Shown: positions 1 to 8,363 of the stretch, in pieces
Layout: the number at the start of each line of letters is the position of its first letter
How positions within the stretch are numbered: the stretch's first letter is position 1
From: Streptomyces justiciae
Lineage (GTDB): Bacteria; Actinomycetota; Actinomycetes; Streptomycetales; Streptomycetaceae
Direction of reading: 5' to 3'
NCBI RefSeq assembly: GCF_015163075.1
Contig: NZ_JADDXU010000007.1
Span: 310,001-374,000, forward strand
Length of the DNA stretch: 64,000 nt
Notes under the pieces: model-generated
The model's database searches: none
What the model saw: only the letters and a program-made list of their open reading frames with translations
What the model was told of the DNA's origin: nothing
Program-made: the position numbers and the translations under genes

Positions 1-754
1 CGACAGCGGTCCCCGCGGGAGGTCCCCGTGTGGTGATCGCATGGCTGAGAAGGAGGAGCCGCGGCGCCCGCGCGGAGCGGCGCCGGGGCCGGCCGGTACG
101 CGGCCGGTGCGTCGGCGTGGGGAGGGCGAGCAGCAGTCGTAGCGGCGCCGCGAGCCATCCGGCGACGGCCCGCAGCAGCCGGAAGGCGGCCCGTTCGCCG
201 TACGCCAGCCACAGTCCGCACAGCAGCGCGGCCAGCAGGTGGGCGGCGAGCATGCCGAGAGAGGAGGAGCCGGCGCCGGTGTGCCCCGCACCCATGTGCG
301 CGATGTCCATGAGGTCCATGGAGTCCATGTGCATCGAACCGACGTGCGCGGAGCCCACGTGCGCCGAGCCCATGTCCATCGCACCCATGTGCGTCGCGCC
401 CATATGCGTCGCACCCACGTCCATGGCACCCATATCGCCAGCGCTCATATCCCCGGCGCTCATATCGCCCGCGCCGCCCGCCATGCCCGGCCCCGCCGCC
501 CTCGGCTGTGCCAGCGAGAACCCCTCATGGAGTGCCGTCTGGGCGGCGACGACCAGCCCGACCACCGTCGGCAGCCCGCGTTCCCGCCCGGCCAGGCACC
601 AGGCCGCGGCCCCGGTGAGGAGCGTGCCGCAGGCCAGGGCCCAGGCGGGCACGTGCCGGCCGGACATCAGGACGTGGCCCAGGGCGGCGAGCAGCACGCA
701 GACGGCCGCGAACACCGCGGCCCGTACTGTGCGCGTTACCCACCCTGACGTCAT
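1..754 (-). CDS. Met/His-rich integral membrane protein (partial, 3' end outside window)
   Basis: I do not recognise a named family. Reading from ATG at 754 (GGGAGG lies upstream), the frame stays open to base 1, so the C-terminus is missing. The N-terminus has two or three hydrophobic segments at about residues 10-75. Residues about 93-158 are a low-complexity block of short repeats such as GDMSA, GATHM, GAMDM, GSAHV and HMDSM, rich in Met, His and Asp. Further hydrophobic segments and an Arg/Pro-rich stretch follow. Such a block between membrane spans could bind soft metal ions such as copper, but this is inference. The gene is divergent from furA-katG, which would fit a metal or oxidative-stress context. 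The Met/His periodicity holds only in this frame, which supports it as the coding frame. Confidence 0.7.
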   Translation of the reverse strand, partial: MTSGWVTRTVRAAVFAAVCVLLAALGHVLMSGRHVPAWALACGTLLTGAAAWCLAGRERGLPTVVGLVVAAQTALHEGFSLAQPRAAGPGMAGGAGDMSAGDMSAGDMGAMDVGATHMGATHMGAMDMGSAHVGSAHVGSMHMDSMDLMDIAHMGAGHTGAGSSSLGMLAAHLLAALLCGLWLAYGERAAFRLLRAVAGWLAAPLRLLLALPTPTHRPRTGRPRRRSARAPRLLLLSHAITTRGPPAGTAV

Positions 755-853
755 GGCGTCACATCCTCCCATCCGGCCCGGCCTCGCCGCAGTCGTCCCA
801 AGGGTTCTCCTGCGGTCAAGGTGCGCGACATCAAACTGGGAGGATTCCTTTTC

Positions 854-883
854 TTGAACTATTCGTGTTTACGGGGGTAGGTT
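854..883 (+). promoter_or_regulatory. furA-katG promoter (leaderless)
   Basis: A -35-like TTGAAC at 854-859 and a -10-like TAGGTT at 878-883 are 18 bp apart. They predict a transcription start at about 889-891, on the ATG of furA itself. There is no Shine-Dalgarno sequence before that ATG. The region from about 843 to 870 is unusually AT-rich for this genome and is the natural place for FurA autoregulatory binding. Confidence 0.55.
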
Positions 884-890
884 GTCCCGC

Positions 891-1328
891 ATGACTGCAC
901 CCCAGCCCCCGACTCCCGCCGATGAGCTGCGCGGTGCCGGCCTGCGGGTGACGGCCGCCCGGGTCGCCCTGCTGGAGACCGTCCGCGCCGGGGACCACCT
1001 CGGCGTCGAGATGATCGCCGAGGGTGTGCGCGACCGGGTCGGCCACATATCGCTTCAGGCCGTGTACGACGCGCTCCACGCGCTCACCACGGCCGGGCTC
1101 GTCCGCCGTATCGAGCCGCCGGGCAGCCCGGCCCGGTTCGAGGGTCGTGTCGGCGACAACCACCACCACCTGGTGTGCCGTTCGTGCGGTGTCGTCGTCG
1201 ACGTCGACTGCGCGGTCGGTCACGCCCCGTGTCTGACCGCTGCGGACGACCGCGGCTTCACGGTCGACGAGGCCGAGGTCATCTACTGGGGCCTGTGCCC
1301 CGCCTGTTCGTCCACGAGCAGTACCTGA
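891..1328 (+). CDS. furA: Fur-family redox/peroxide-responsive repressor FurA
   Basis: A 145-aa Fur-family regulator. The N-terminal winged helix (about residues 10-80) is followed by the Fur metal motif HHHLVCRSCG at 91-100 and a second CPAC pair at C136/C139, which in the family bind structural and regulatory metal. Members of this type repress a downstream catalase-peroxidase and their own promoter, and are released by peroxide. The next gene, 85 bp downstream on the same strand, is katG, which supports that role. A TTG at 882 would add three residues, but it overlaps the -10 element. The ATG at 891 coincides with the predicted transcription start, so a leaderless start is preferred. Confidence 0.9.
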   Translation: MTAPQPPTPADELRGAGLRVTAARVALLETVRAGDHLGVEMIAEGVRDRVGHISLQAVYDALHALTTAGLVRRIEPPGSPARFEGRVGDNHHHLVCRSCGVVVDVDCAVGHAPCLTAADDRGFTVDEAEVIYWGLCPACSSTSST

Positions 1329-1413
1329 AAGCCACCAGCGGTACCGAGCACCAAGCACCACCACCAGCAGTTCCTCAGCTCCAACGATCCGCCCCGTCCG
1401 GAAGGATTCCCCC

Positions 1414-3606
1414 ATGTCCGAGAGCAACGCCGCCCCCGAGGGCAAGTGCCCCGTGGCGCACGACCGCGCCCTGCACCCCACCCAGGGCGGTGGCAACCGC
1501 CAGTGGTGGCCGGAGCGGCTCAACCTGAAGATCCTGGCCAAGAACCCCGCCGTGGCGAACCCGCTCGGTGAGGAGTTCGACTACGCGGCGGCGTTCCAGT
1601 CCCTGGACCTGGCGGCCGTGAAACAGGACATCGCCGAGGTCCTGACGGACTCCAAGGACTGGTGGCCGGCCGACTTCGGGCACTACGGCCCGTTCATGAT
1701 CCGTATGGCCTGGCACAGCGCGGGCACCTACCGCATCAGCGACGGCCGCGGCGGCGCCGGCGCCGGCCAGCAGCGCTTCGCCCCGCTGAACAGCTGGCCG
1801 GACAACGGCAACCTGGACAAGGCCCGCCGGCTGCTGTGGCCGGTGAAGAAGAAGTACGGCCAGAGCCTGTCCTGGGCCGACCTGATGATCCTCGCCGGCA
1901 ACGTGGCCCTTGAGTCCATGGGCTTCGAGACCTTCGGCTTCGGCGGCGGCCGCGAGGACGTCTGGGAGTCGGAGGAGGACGTCTACTGGGGTCCCGAGAA
2001 GGTCTGGCTCGACGACCAGCGCTACACGGGCGACCGTGAGCTGGAGAGCCCTCTCGGCGCGGTCCAGATGGGTCTGATCTACGTCAACCCCGAGGGCCCC
2101 AACGGCAACCCGGACCCGATCGCCGCGGCCCGCGACATCCGTGAGACGTTCCGCCGGATGGCGATGAACGACGAGGAGACCGTCGCCCTCATCGCCGGTG
2201 GCCACACCTTCGGCAAGACCCACGGTGCCGGCCCGGCCGAGAACGTCGGCGCCGACCCCGAGGCCGCCCCGATCGAGGCCCAGGGTCTCGGCTGGAAGAG
2301 CACCTACGGCACCGGCAAGGGCGGCGACGCCATCACCTCCGGCCTGGAGGTCACCTGGACCGCCACGCCGACCCAGTGGAGCAACGGGTTCTTCAAGAAC
2401 CTCTTCGAGTACGAGTACGAGCTGTCGGCGAGCCCGGCCGGCGCCCACCAGTGGGTCGCCAAGAACGCCGAGGCGATCATCCCCGACGCCCACGACGCGT
2501 CGAAGAAGAAGCTCCCGACGATGCTCACCACCGACCTGTCGCTGCGCTTCGACCCGGTCTACGAGCAGATCTCGCGCCGCTTCTACGAGAACCCCGACCA
2601 GTTCGCGGACGCCTTCGCCCGCGCCTGGTACAAGCTGACCCACCGTGACATGGGCCCGAAGTCGCTGTACCTCGGCTCCGAGGTCCCGGCCGAGACCCTG
2701 CTGTGGCAGGACCCGCTGCCGGAGGCCGAGGGCGAGCCCATCGACGCCGCCGACGTCACGGCGCTCAAGGCCAAGCTGCTCGACTCGGGTCTGTCGGTCT
2801 CGCAGCTGGTGTCCACCGCGTGGGCGTCGGCCTCGACGTACCGCAACAGCGACAAGCGCGGCGGTGCCAACGGTGCCCGTATCCGCCTCCAGCCGCAGGC
2901 CGGCTGGGAGGTCAACGAGCCCGACGAGCTGGCCCAGGTGCTGCGCGTCCTGGAGGGTGTCCAGGCCGAGTTCAACACCGGCGCCAAGAAGGTCTCGATC
3001 GCCGACCTGATCATCCTCGGCGGTGCCGCCGGTGTCGAGAAGGCCGCCAAGGACGCCGGGTACGACATCGAGGTGCCCTTCACCCCGGGTCGTGTGGACG
3101 CCACGGACGAGCACACGGACGCGGAGTCCTTCGCCGCGCTCGAGCCCACCGCGGACGGCTTCCGCAACTACCTCGGCAAGGGCAACCGCCTGCCGGCCGA
3201 GTACCTGCTGCTCGACAAGGCCAACCTGCTGGGCCTGAGCGCCCCCGAGCTGACCGTCCTCGTCGGCGGTCTGCGCGTCCTCGGCGCCAACTACCAGAAC
3301 ACCGCGCACGGCGTCTTCACGAAGACCCCGGGCAAGCTGACGAACGACTTCTTCGTCAACCTGCTCGACCTGGGCCAGACCTGGACCGCCGTGTCGGAGG
3401 ACCAGACGGTCTTCGAGTCCCGCGACGACGCCACCGGCGAGGTCAAGTGGACCGGCACCCGTGCCGACCTGGTCTTCGGCTCGAACTCCGAGCTGCGGGC
3501 GCTGGCCGAGGTGTACGCGAGCGACGACGCCAAGGAGAAGTTCGTGAAGGACTTCGTGGCGGCGTGGGTCAAGGTCTCCAACGCGGACCGCTTCGACCTG
3601 GTCTGA
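1414..3606 (+). CDS. katG: Catalase-peroxidase KatG
   Basis: A 730-aa bifunctional haem catalase-peroxidase of full family length, with two haem-peroxidase-like halves. Distal residues R97, W100 and H101 sit in the RMAWHSAGTY motif. The proximal haem ligand is H264 in IAGGHTFGKTH. Tyr223 and Met249 are spaced as required for the Trp-Tyr-Met adduct typical of KatG, so the catalase activity should be intact. It removes hydrogen peroxide in the cytoplasm. GGAAGG precedes the ATG. It lies 85 bp after furA with no terminator between them, so it is probably co-transcribed and FurA-controlled. A strong hairpin follows. Called cpeB or catC in Streptomyces. Confidence 0.97.
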   Translation: MSESNAAPEGKCPVAHDRALHPTQGGGNRQWWPERLNLKILAKNPAVANPLGEEFDYAAAFQSLDLAAVKQDIAEVLTDSKDWWPADFGHYGPFMIRMAWHSAGTYRISDGRGGAGAGQQRFAPLNSWPDNGNLDKARRLLWPVKKKYGQSLSWADLMILAGNVALESMGFETFGFGGGREDVWESEEDVYWGPEKVWLDDQRYTGDRELESPLGAVQMGLIYVNPEGPNGNPDPIAAARDIRETFRRMAMNDEETVALIAGGHTFGKTHGAGPAENVGADPEAAPIEAQGLGWKSTYGTGKGGDAITSGLEVTWTATPTQWSNGFFKNLFEYEYELSASPAGAHQWVAKNAEAIIPDAHDASKKKLPTMLTTDLSLRFDPVYEQISRRFYENPDQFADAFARAWYKLTHRDMGPKSLYLGSEVPAETLLWQDPLPEAEGEPIDAADVTALKAKLLDSGLSVSQLVSTAWASASTYRNSDKRGGANGARIRLQPQAGWEVNEPDELAQVLRVLEGVQAEFNTGAKKVSIADLIILGGAAGVEKAAKDAGYDIEVPFTPGRVDATDEHTDAESFAALEPTADGFRNYLGKGNRLPAEYLLLDKANLLGLSAPELTVLVGGLRVLGANYQNTAHGVFTKTPGKLTNDFFVNLLDLGQTWTAVSEDQTVFESRDDATGEVKWTGTRADLVFGSNSELRALAEVYASDDAKEKFVKDFVAAWVKVSNADRFDLV

Positions 3607-3620
3607 TGACCTGATCGCTT

Positions 3621-3654
3621 GGTGTGGGGCGGCCCTCAGGGGTCGCCCCACACC
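3621..3654 (+). terminator. Terminator after katG
   Basis: Near-perfect inverted repeat: arm GGTGTGGGGCGGCC at 3621-3634 pairs with GGTCGCCCCACACC at 3641-3654 around a 6-nt loop, with one mismatch. It begins 14 bp after the katG stop codon. No T-tract follows, as is usual in this genome. Confidence 0.75.
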
Positions 3655-3670
3655 CATGTCCGGACGGAAT

Positions 3671-3708
3671 TACCTATGTTGACATAGGTATCAGGGAATA
3701 CTTATCCT
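3671..3708 (+). promoter_or_regulatory. Promoter with embedded MarR operator
   Basis: A perfect inverted repeat TACCTATG (3671-3678) / CATAGGTA (3683-3690) surrounds a 4-bp centre. The consensus -35 hexamer TTGACA (3679-3684) starts in that centre. A -10-like TATCCT lies at 3703-3708 after an 18-bp spacer. The predicted transcription start is at about 3715, the ATG of the MarR gene, so the mRNA would be leaderless. A dimer bound to the palindrome would occlude the -35, which is classical autorepression. Confidence 0.7.
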
Positions 3709-3714
3709 CGCTTC

Positions 3715-4170
3715 ATGCGCCAGGACATCGACCACGTGGCCGCAGGCCTCGCGGCATGCCTGCCCGCCCTGTACCGGGCCCTGGACCGCCAGGTCGGCCA
3801 GGACTTCCCGCACCCCAAGCCGCCCGAGGCCCAGCTCGCGCTGCTGAGCCATGTCGAGGCGCACGAGGGCGTGACCGTACGCGAGGCCGCGGACGCCCTG
3901 CTGATGAAGCCGAACAACGTCAGCGCGCTCGTCACGCAGATGACCGAGCAGGGCATGCTGGAGCGCCGACAGGACCCCGCCGACAAGCGGGTCGCGCATC
4001 TGCATCTCACCCCGACCTCCCGGGAGCGTCTCGCCGAGGTCAACCAATTGAAGGGCGCCCATCTCGCGCGCGCCCTGCGTGCCCTGACCGACGGCGAACT
4101 GGACGCCCTCGGCTCGGCGTTGGGCGCGCTCGAGTCGCTCAGCGGACGTCTCCACACTCACGCCCGCTGA
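3715..4170 (+). CDS. MarR-family transcriptional regulator
   Basis: A 151-aa MarR-type winged-helix repressor. The recognition region runs through VREAADALLMKPNNVSALVTQM (given in two parts: VREAADALLMK and PNNVSALVTQM), followed by the wing ERRQDPADKRVAHLHLT with the family Asp-x-Arg pattern. It precedes an MFS multidrug-type pump by 33 bp on the same strand. The likely role is ligand-relieved repression of itself and the pump. There is no Shine-Dalgarno sequence, and the start coincides with the predicted transcription start of the operator-embedded promoter. The inducing ligand cannot be read from the sequence. Confidence 0.88.
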   Translation: MRQDIDHVAAGLAACLPALYRALDRQVGQDFPHPKPPEAQLALLSHVEAHEGVTVREAADALLMKPNNVSALVTQMTEQGMLERRQDPADKRVAHLHLTPTSRERLAEVNQLKGAHLARALRALTDGELDALGSALGALESLSGRLHTHAR

Positions 4171-4203
4171 TCACTCACGCCCTCACGAAGGACAGGCACC
4201 GCC

Positions 4204-5772
4204 ATGCCCTCCGCCACCCTGACCACCCCTACGGACGCCACCGCGGCACCCCGCGGCCGGCGCGCCAACCCCTGGCTCACCCTCATAGCCGTCGCCTTCG
4301 GCCTCTTCATGGTCGGCCTCGACGGTTCGGTCGTCTCGATCGCCAACCCGGAGATCGGCCGGGACCTGGGTGCCTCGACCGCCGACCTCCAGTGGGTCAC
4401 CAACTCCTATCTGCTGGCCCTCGCCGCCGCCCTGATCCTCGGCGGCAAGCTCGGTGACCGCTTCGGCCGCCGCACGTTCTATCTGATCGGCGTCGCGGGC
4501 TTCACCGCCGCGTCCGTCGCGATCGGCCTGTCCGGCTCGATCACCGGCGTCATCGTCTTCCGCGCGTTCCAGGGCTTCTTCGGCGCGCTGCTGATGCCGA
4601 ACACCCTGGGCATGCTGCGTGCGGTGTTCCCGCCGAAGAAGTTCGGCATGGCGGTCGGCATCTGGGCGATGGTCTCCTCGGTGTCGACGGCCCTCGGCCC
4701 CATCGTCGGTGGCCTGTTGGTGCAGCACGTCAACTGGGAGTCGGTGTTCTACATCAACGCCCCGATCGGCGTCGTGGCGATCGTCTTCAGCGCGGCGGTG
4801 CTGCCGCAGAGCCGCAACTCCGCAGCCAGGGACGAGAAGTTCGACATCGTCGGCGTCGCCCTCCTCGCGGTGGGCCTGCTCGCCGTGGTCTTCGGCGTCG
4901 TCAAGGGCGAGACGTGGGGCTGGACTTCGGGCGGCACGCTGGGTGCGATCGCGGCGGGCGTACTGATCCTGGTCCTCTTCGGCCGGTACGAGACCCGGGT
5001 GGCGTCCCCGCTCCTCCCGATGCGGCTGTTCCGCAACCCGGCGCTGACGATCGGCACGGTCATCACCGCGCTGAACTTCTTCGTCCTGCTCGGCGTGATC
5101 TTCTTCGTGATGCTGTACCTGCAGAACGTGCGCGGATTCTCCCCCGTCGAGGCCGGTGTCCGCACCCTGCCGCTGAGCCTGGCCTCGGTCGTGGCGTCCC
5201 CGCTGGGCGCGGCGCTGACGGAGCGCTTCGGCCCGCGTCTGACGATGCCGCTGGGCATGGGGCTCCAGGCGATCGCCTGCTTCACGATGCTGAGTTGGGG
5301 CGCGGACTCCTCGTACACCACCATGTGGCCGCCGTTCATCGCCCTCGGTCTGGGTGTCGGCATGGTGATGGCGTCCTCCTCCGACGCGATCGTCGGGAAC
5401 GCGCCGGTGAAGGACGGTGGCGTGGCGGGCGGTCTGCAGGCCACCGCGCTCCAGATCGGCGGGGCGCTCGGTACGTCCGTGCTGGTCTCCCTCATCACCG
5501 GCCGCGTCGGCGCCACGCTGACGGACGAGCTGACCTCCGCGGGCGTCCCCGCCGGGGCCGCCAACGGCCTGGCCGAGGCGAAGGACGCGGTGGCCATGGG
5601 CGCCGCCCCCGTCTCCGCCGAGATGCCGACGCAGCTGAGGTCGGCGGTCGTCGAGGGCAGTCACCAGGCCTTCATGAACGGCGTGCACGCCTCGGTGCTG
5701 GTCGCGGGCGTGCTGTGCGTGCTGGGGGCGCTGGTGGCGGCGACGGGGGTACGCAGGGCTCCCGGACGCTAG
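4204..5772 (+). CDS. MFS transporter, DHA2 (EmrB/QacA-like, 14 TM) family
   Basis: A 522-aa drug:H+ antiporter-type exporter with 14 predicted membrane segments. Family motifs are visible: the DGSVVSIANPEIGRDL segment in TM1 (motif D1-like), GKLGDRFGRR in the TM2-3 loop (motif A), and a motif-C-like GPIVGGLL. GAAGGA lies before the ATG. It is downstream of, and probably co-transcribed with, the MarR gene, which suggests regulated efflux of a toxic compound. The stop codon lies inside the first copy of a short direct repeat shared with the convergent dehydrogenase gene. The substrate is unknown. Confidence 0.9.
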   Translation: MPSATLTTPTDATAAPRGRRANPWLTLIAVAFGLFMVGLDGSVVSIANPEIGRDLGASTADLQWVTNSYLLALAAALILGGKLGDRFGRRTFYLIGVAGFTAASVAIGLSGSITGVIVFRAFQGFFGALLMPNTLGMLRAVFPPKKFGMAVGIWAMVSSVSTALGPIVGGLLVQHVNWESVFYINAPIGVVAIVFSAAVLPQSRNSAARDEKFDIVGVALLAVGLLAVVFGVVKGETWGWTSGGTLGAIAAGVLILVLFGRYETRVASPLLPMRLFRNPALTIGTVITALNFFVLLGVIFFVMLYLQNVRGFSPVEAGVRTLPLSLASVVASPLGAALTERFGPRLTMPLGMGLQAIACFTMLSWGADSSYTTMWPPFIALGLGVGMVMASSSDAIVGNAPVKDGGVAGGLQATALQIGGALGTSVLVSLITGRVGATLTDELTSAGVPAGAANGLAEAKDAVAMGAAPVSAEMPTQLRSAVVEGSHQAFMNGVHASVLVAGVLCVLGALVAATGVRRAPGR

Positions 5773-5832
5773 TTCAGCGTGCGCACGAGCTGGCGTACGT
5801 CGGCGGCCGGACGCTAGTTCAACGTGCGTACG
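5762..5832. repeat. 26-bp imperfect direct repeat duplicating a gene 3' end
   Basis: CCGGACGCTAGTTCA-type copies at 5762-5787 and 5807-5832 differ at 2 of 26 positions and are 45 bp apart. On the minus strand both encode the dehydrogenase C-terminus VRTLN plus TAG, in the same frame. The outer copy also supplies the TAG of the MFS gene. Confidence 0.8.
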
Positions 5833-6782
5833 GGGCTGCCGTCCAGGAACGCGGTGATGTCCTCGACCGCTTCCCGGTAGTACGTGCGGTAGTTGTGCTC
5901 GGTGACGTAGCCGAGGTGGGGCGTGGCCAGCACGTTCGGGAGGGTGCGCAGGGGGTCGTCGGCGGGCAGCGGCTCGGTGTCGAAGACGTCGAGGCCGGCG
6001 CCGGCGATCCAGCCCTCGCGCAGCGCCCGCAGGAGGGCGGCCCGGTCGACGATGGCCGCGCGGGAGGTGTTGACCAGGAAGGCGTGCGGGCGCATGGCGC
6101 GCAGTTCCGGCTCGCCGAGCAGGCCGCGGGTGCGGTCGGACAGCACGAGGTGGACGGAGACGAAGTCGCTGCGCCGCAGCAAGTCCTCCTTGCTGTCGGC
6201 CAGTTGGACCCCGTCCCCCGCCGCCCGCTCGGCGGTCAGGTTCTGGCTCCACGCCACGACCTCCATACCGAAGGCGGTGGCGACCCTGGCGACCCGGCTG
6301 CCGATCTTGCCGAGCCCGAGCAGGCCCAGGGTGCGGCCGTGCAGGTCCTGCCCGACGGTGGACTGCCACGGCCCGCCCTCGCGCATCGCCCGGCTCTCGA
6401 CGGTGACCTGCCGTGCGAGGCCGAGCAGCAGCGCCCACGTCAGCTCGACGGGCGGGGTCGAACTGCTCGCCGTACCGCAGACGGTGATGCCCTGTGCCGT
6501 CGCCGCGGCGAGGTCGATGGAGGCGTTGCGCATCCCGGTGGTCACCAGCAGCCGCAACCGGGGCAGCCGGCTCAGCAGGTCGGCGTCGAAGGGGGTGCGC
6601 TCCCGCATGGCGACGACGATCTCGCAGTCGGCGAGTTGGGCGACCAACTCGTCCCGGTCGGCGATGTGTTCACGGAACGCCCGCACCTCGACCCTGCCGT
6701 CGAGGGCACTCCAGTCCGCGAGGGTCAGGGCGGCGCCCTGGTAGTCGTCCAGCACAGCGCAGTAAACGGTCATGCGGGCCAT
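5814..6782 (-). CDS. D-2-hydroxyacid dehydrogenase family protein
   Basis: A 322-aa NAD(P)-dependent dehydrogenase of the formate/glycerate family. The Rossmann motif is GLLGLGKIGSRV. The catalytic triad residues are visible as Arg in VNTSRAAIVD, Glu in DVFDTEPLP and His in TPHLGYVT. The family reduces 2-keto acids to D-2-hydroxy acids or the reverse; the exact substrate is not determinable. The start is uncertain: ATG at 6782 or the in-frame ATG at 6773, neither with a clear ribosome site. It converges on the MFS gene. The last codons and stop are duplicated 45 bp further downstream. Confidence 0.85.
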   Translation of the reverse strand: MARMTVYCAVLDDYQGAALTLADWSALDGRVEVRAFREHIADRDELVAQLADCEIVVAMRERTPFDADLLSRLPRLRLLVTTGMRNASIDLAAATAQGITVCGTASSSTPPVELTWALLLGLARQVTVESRAMREGGPWQSTVGQDLHGRTLGLLGLGKIGSRVARVATAFGMEVVAWSQNLTAERAAGDGVQLADSKEDLLRRSDFVSVHLVLSDRTRGLLGEPELRAMRPHAFLVNTSRAAIVDRAALLRALREGWIAGAGLDVFDTEPLPADDPLRTLPNVLATPHLGYVTEHNYRTYYREAVEDITAFLDGSPVRTLN

Positions 6783-6808
6783 TCTGCAGGCGCCGGATCA
6801 TCCACCGC

Positions 6809-7339
6809 TCACTGCCGCATGCTGCCCATCTCGGCGGCGAAGAGCACGGGATCGCTGTCGTATCCCCGGACCATGCCGTGGAACCGCCACGCTCCGGACT
6901 CGTCCCGGGTGAACTCCGCGACCGTCGCGGCCGTGGCGTCGGCGACGGTCGTGAAGTCGTCGGCGAGCAGCTGCCGATAGCCTTCCACGACGACCACGCC
7001 GGCGTTGGCTATCTCGCCGAACGTGCGGGGCCCGCTGTCCTGATGGATGCCCACTCCGACCACGACCCGCCCGTACGCGGACGACACCCGGTCGAACTCC
7101 AGCACCATCGCCTCGACGAACCCGTACCCCATGCCGGTCTCGCTGTGCCGGGTCATGTTGATCGTGCCGTCCGGGGACCGGCTGTCGTAGTGCACGACAT
7201 ACACCGGCCGCCCATGAGGATCGTCGACGGAGTAGGTCGCGGCGATGATGTCGAGATGCCGAGGAGGCTCCCCGTACGGGCTCGGATCCCAGCGAAGCTT
7301 CACTTCGACCTTGCCCAGCCCGTCCCCCACACCACTCAC
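6809..7339 (-). CDS. TerD-family (tellurium-resistance type) protein
   Basis: A 176-aa TerD-domain protein. Diagnostic strings are KVEVKLRWDP near the N-terminus, DIIAATYS, GTINMTRHSETG and DRVSSAYGRVVVGVGIHQ. TerD proteins bind Ca2+ through acidic loops and take part in stress or membrane-surface complexes. Streptomyces carries many copies, so the specific role is unclear. GTG at 7339 is chosen because GGGGGAG lies about 8 nt upstream; an in-frame start at 7357 is also open. It sits alone here without terZABC neighbours. Confidence 0.82.
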   Translation of the reverse strand: MSGVGDGLGKVEVKLRWDPSPYGEPPRHLDIIAATYSVDDPHGRPVYVVHYDSRSPDGTINMTRHSETGMGYGFVEAMVLEFDRVSSAYGRVVVGVGIHQDSGPRTFGEIANAGVVVVEGYRQLLADDFTTVADATAATVAEFTRDESGAWRFHGMVRGYDSDPVLFAAEMGSMRQ

Positions 7340-7478
7340 CCTGTCACTCCCCCTCACGCCCTGGCGAGACGTCCCCGCACCGTGAAGTATGCGTCGTGGC
7401 CAGCACTTTGATGCCTTGTTAGCGGCCCCACGGTTCGGTCAAGATTTTCTCCGGCACCGTACTCGTCCCGGTACATCC

Positions 7479-8222
7479 TCAGCGGTGCTCGGGATTCTCC
7501 GCCCCCGGCCGGCACCCGGCGTCCCACTGGGAGCGCTGGTTGCCGTAGGCGGGGACGCCCCCGGCCCGCTTCAGCAGTGCGGCGAGGTGCATGAGGTTCC
7601 AGGTCATGAAGGAGGTGTTGCGGTTGGTGAAGTCGTTCTCCGGGCCGCCCGAACCGGCGTCGAGGTACGACGGCCCAGGTCCCGCCGGACCGATCCAGCC
7701 GGCGTCGGCCTGCGGCGGGATCGTGTAGCCGAGGTGCTGGAGGCTGTAGAGGACGTTCATGGCGCAGTGCTTGACGCCGTCCTCGTTGCCGGTGATGAGA
7801 CAGCCGCCGACACGGCCGTAATAGGCGTACTGCCCTTGTGAGTTGAGCAGTGAGGAGCAGGCGTAGAGCCGCTCGATCACCTTCTTCGTCACCGAGCTGT
7901 TGTCGCCCAGCCAGATGGGGCCGGCGATGACCAGGATGTCCGCGGCCATCACCCGCTCGTACAGCGCGGGCCACTCGTCGACGGCGAAGCCGTGCTCGGT
8001 CATGTCCGGATAGACGCCAGGCGCGATGTCATGGTCGACGGCACGGATCTCCGACGTGGTGACCCCGCGCGACATCATGATCTCCGCGCTCTTGTCGATC
8101 AGCCCCTGGGTGTGGCTCAGCTGCGGGGACGGCTTGAGGGTGCAGTTGATGTACAGGGCGGTCAGGTCGTCGAAGCGGTACGAGGCGTCGGCGGAGGATG
8201 CGGCCGCGGATTCTTCTGTCAT
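7479..8222 (-). CDS. Flavodoxin-like NAD(P)H-dependent FMN reductase
   Basis: A 247-aa protein of the NADPH-dependent FMN reductase / flavodoxin-fold family. The opening strand ALYINCTLKPSPQLSHTQ carries the phosphate-binding loop, and DILVIAGPIWLGDNSS is the typical flavin-loop segment. It probably reduces flavin or a quinone-like substrate in the cytoplasm. ATG at 8222 gives the family N-terminus; an upstream extension to 8288 is open but Arg/Pro-rich and unlikely. The flanking 140-bp gaps show nothing notable. Confidence 0.82.
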   Translation of the reverse strand: MTEESAAASSADASYRFDDLTALYINCTLKPSPQLSHTQGLIDKSAEIMMSRGVTTSEIRAVDHDIAPGVYPDMTEHGFAVDEWPALYERVMAADILVIAGPIWLGDNSSVTKKVIERLYACSSLLNSQGQYAYYGRVGGCLITGNEDGVKHCAMNVLYSLQHLGYTIPPQADAGWIGPAGPGPSYLDAGSGGPENDFTNRNTSFMTWNLMHLAALLKRAGGVPAYGNQRSQWDAGCRPGAENPEHR

Positions 8223-8363
8223 ACGGGCAGCGTCTCGCGTAGGTCCCGGTTTGTCCCGGTCCGGCTCGCGGCCTTGAGCACCTGGCACACGGTCGGCCCC
8301 TGCACGCGAGTGCGTCCGCCGCCCCCGCAGGGACGACGGACCCGCGCACCCGGATTTCCGTCC

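Noticed and set aside
1375..3657. Long minus-strand open frame (760 codons) opposite katG
   Set aside because: The product is low-complexity Arg/Leu/Gly-rich text without domains. The plus strand encodes a full KatG, so this is a high-GC shadow frame.
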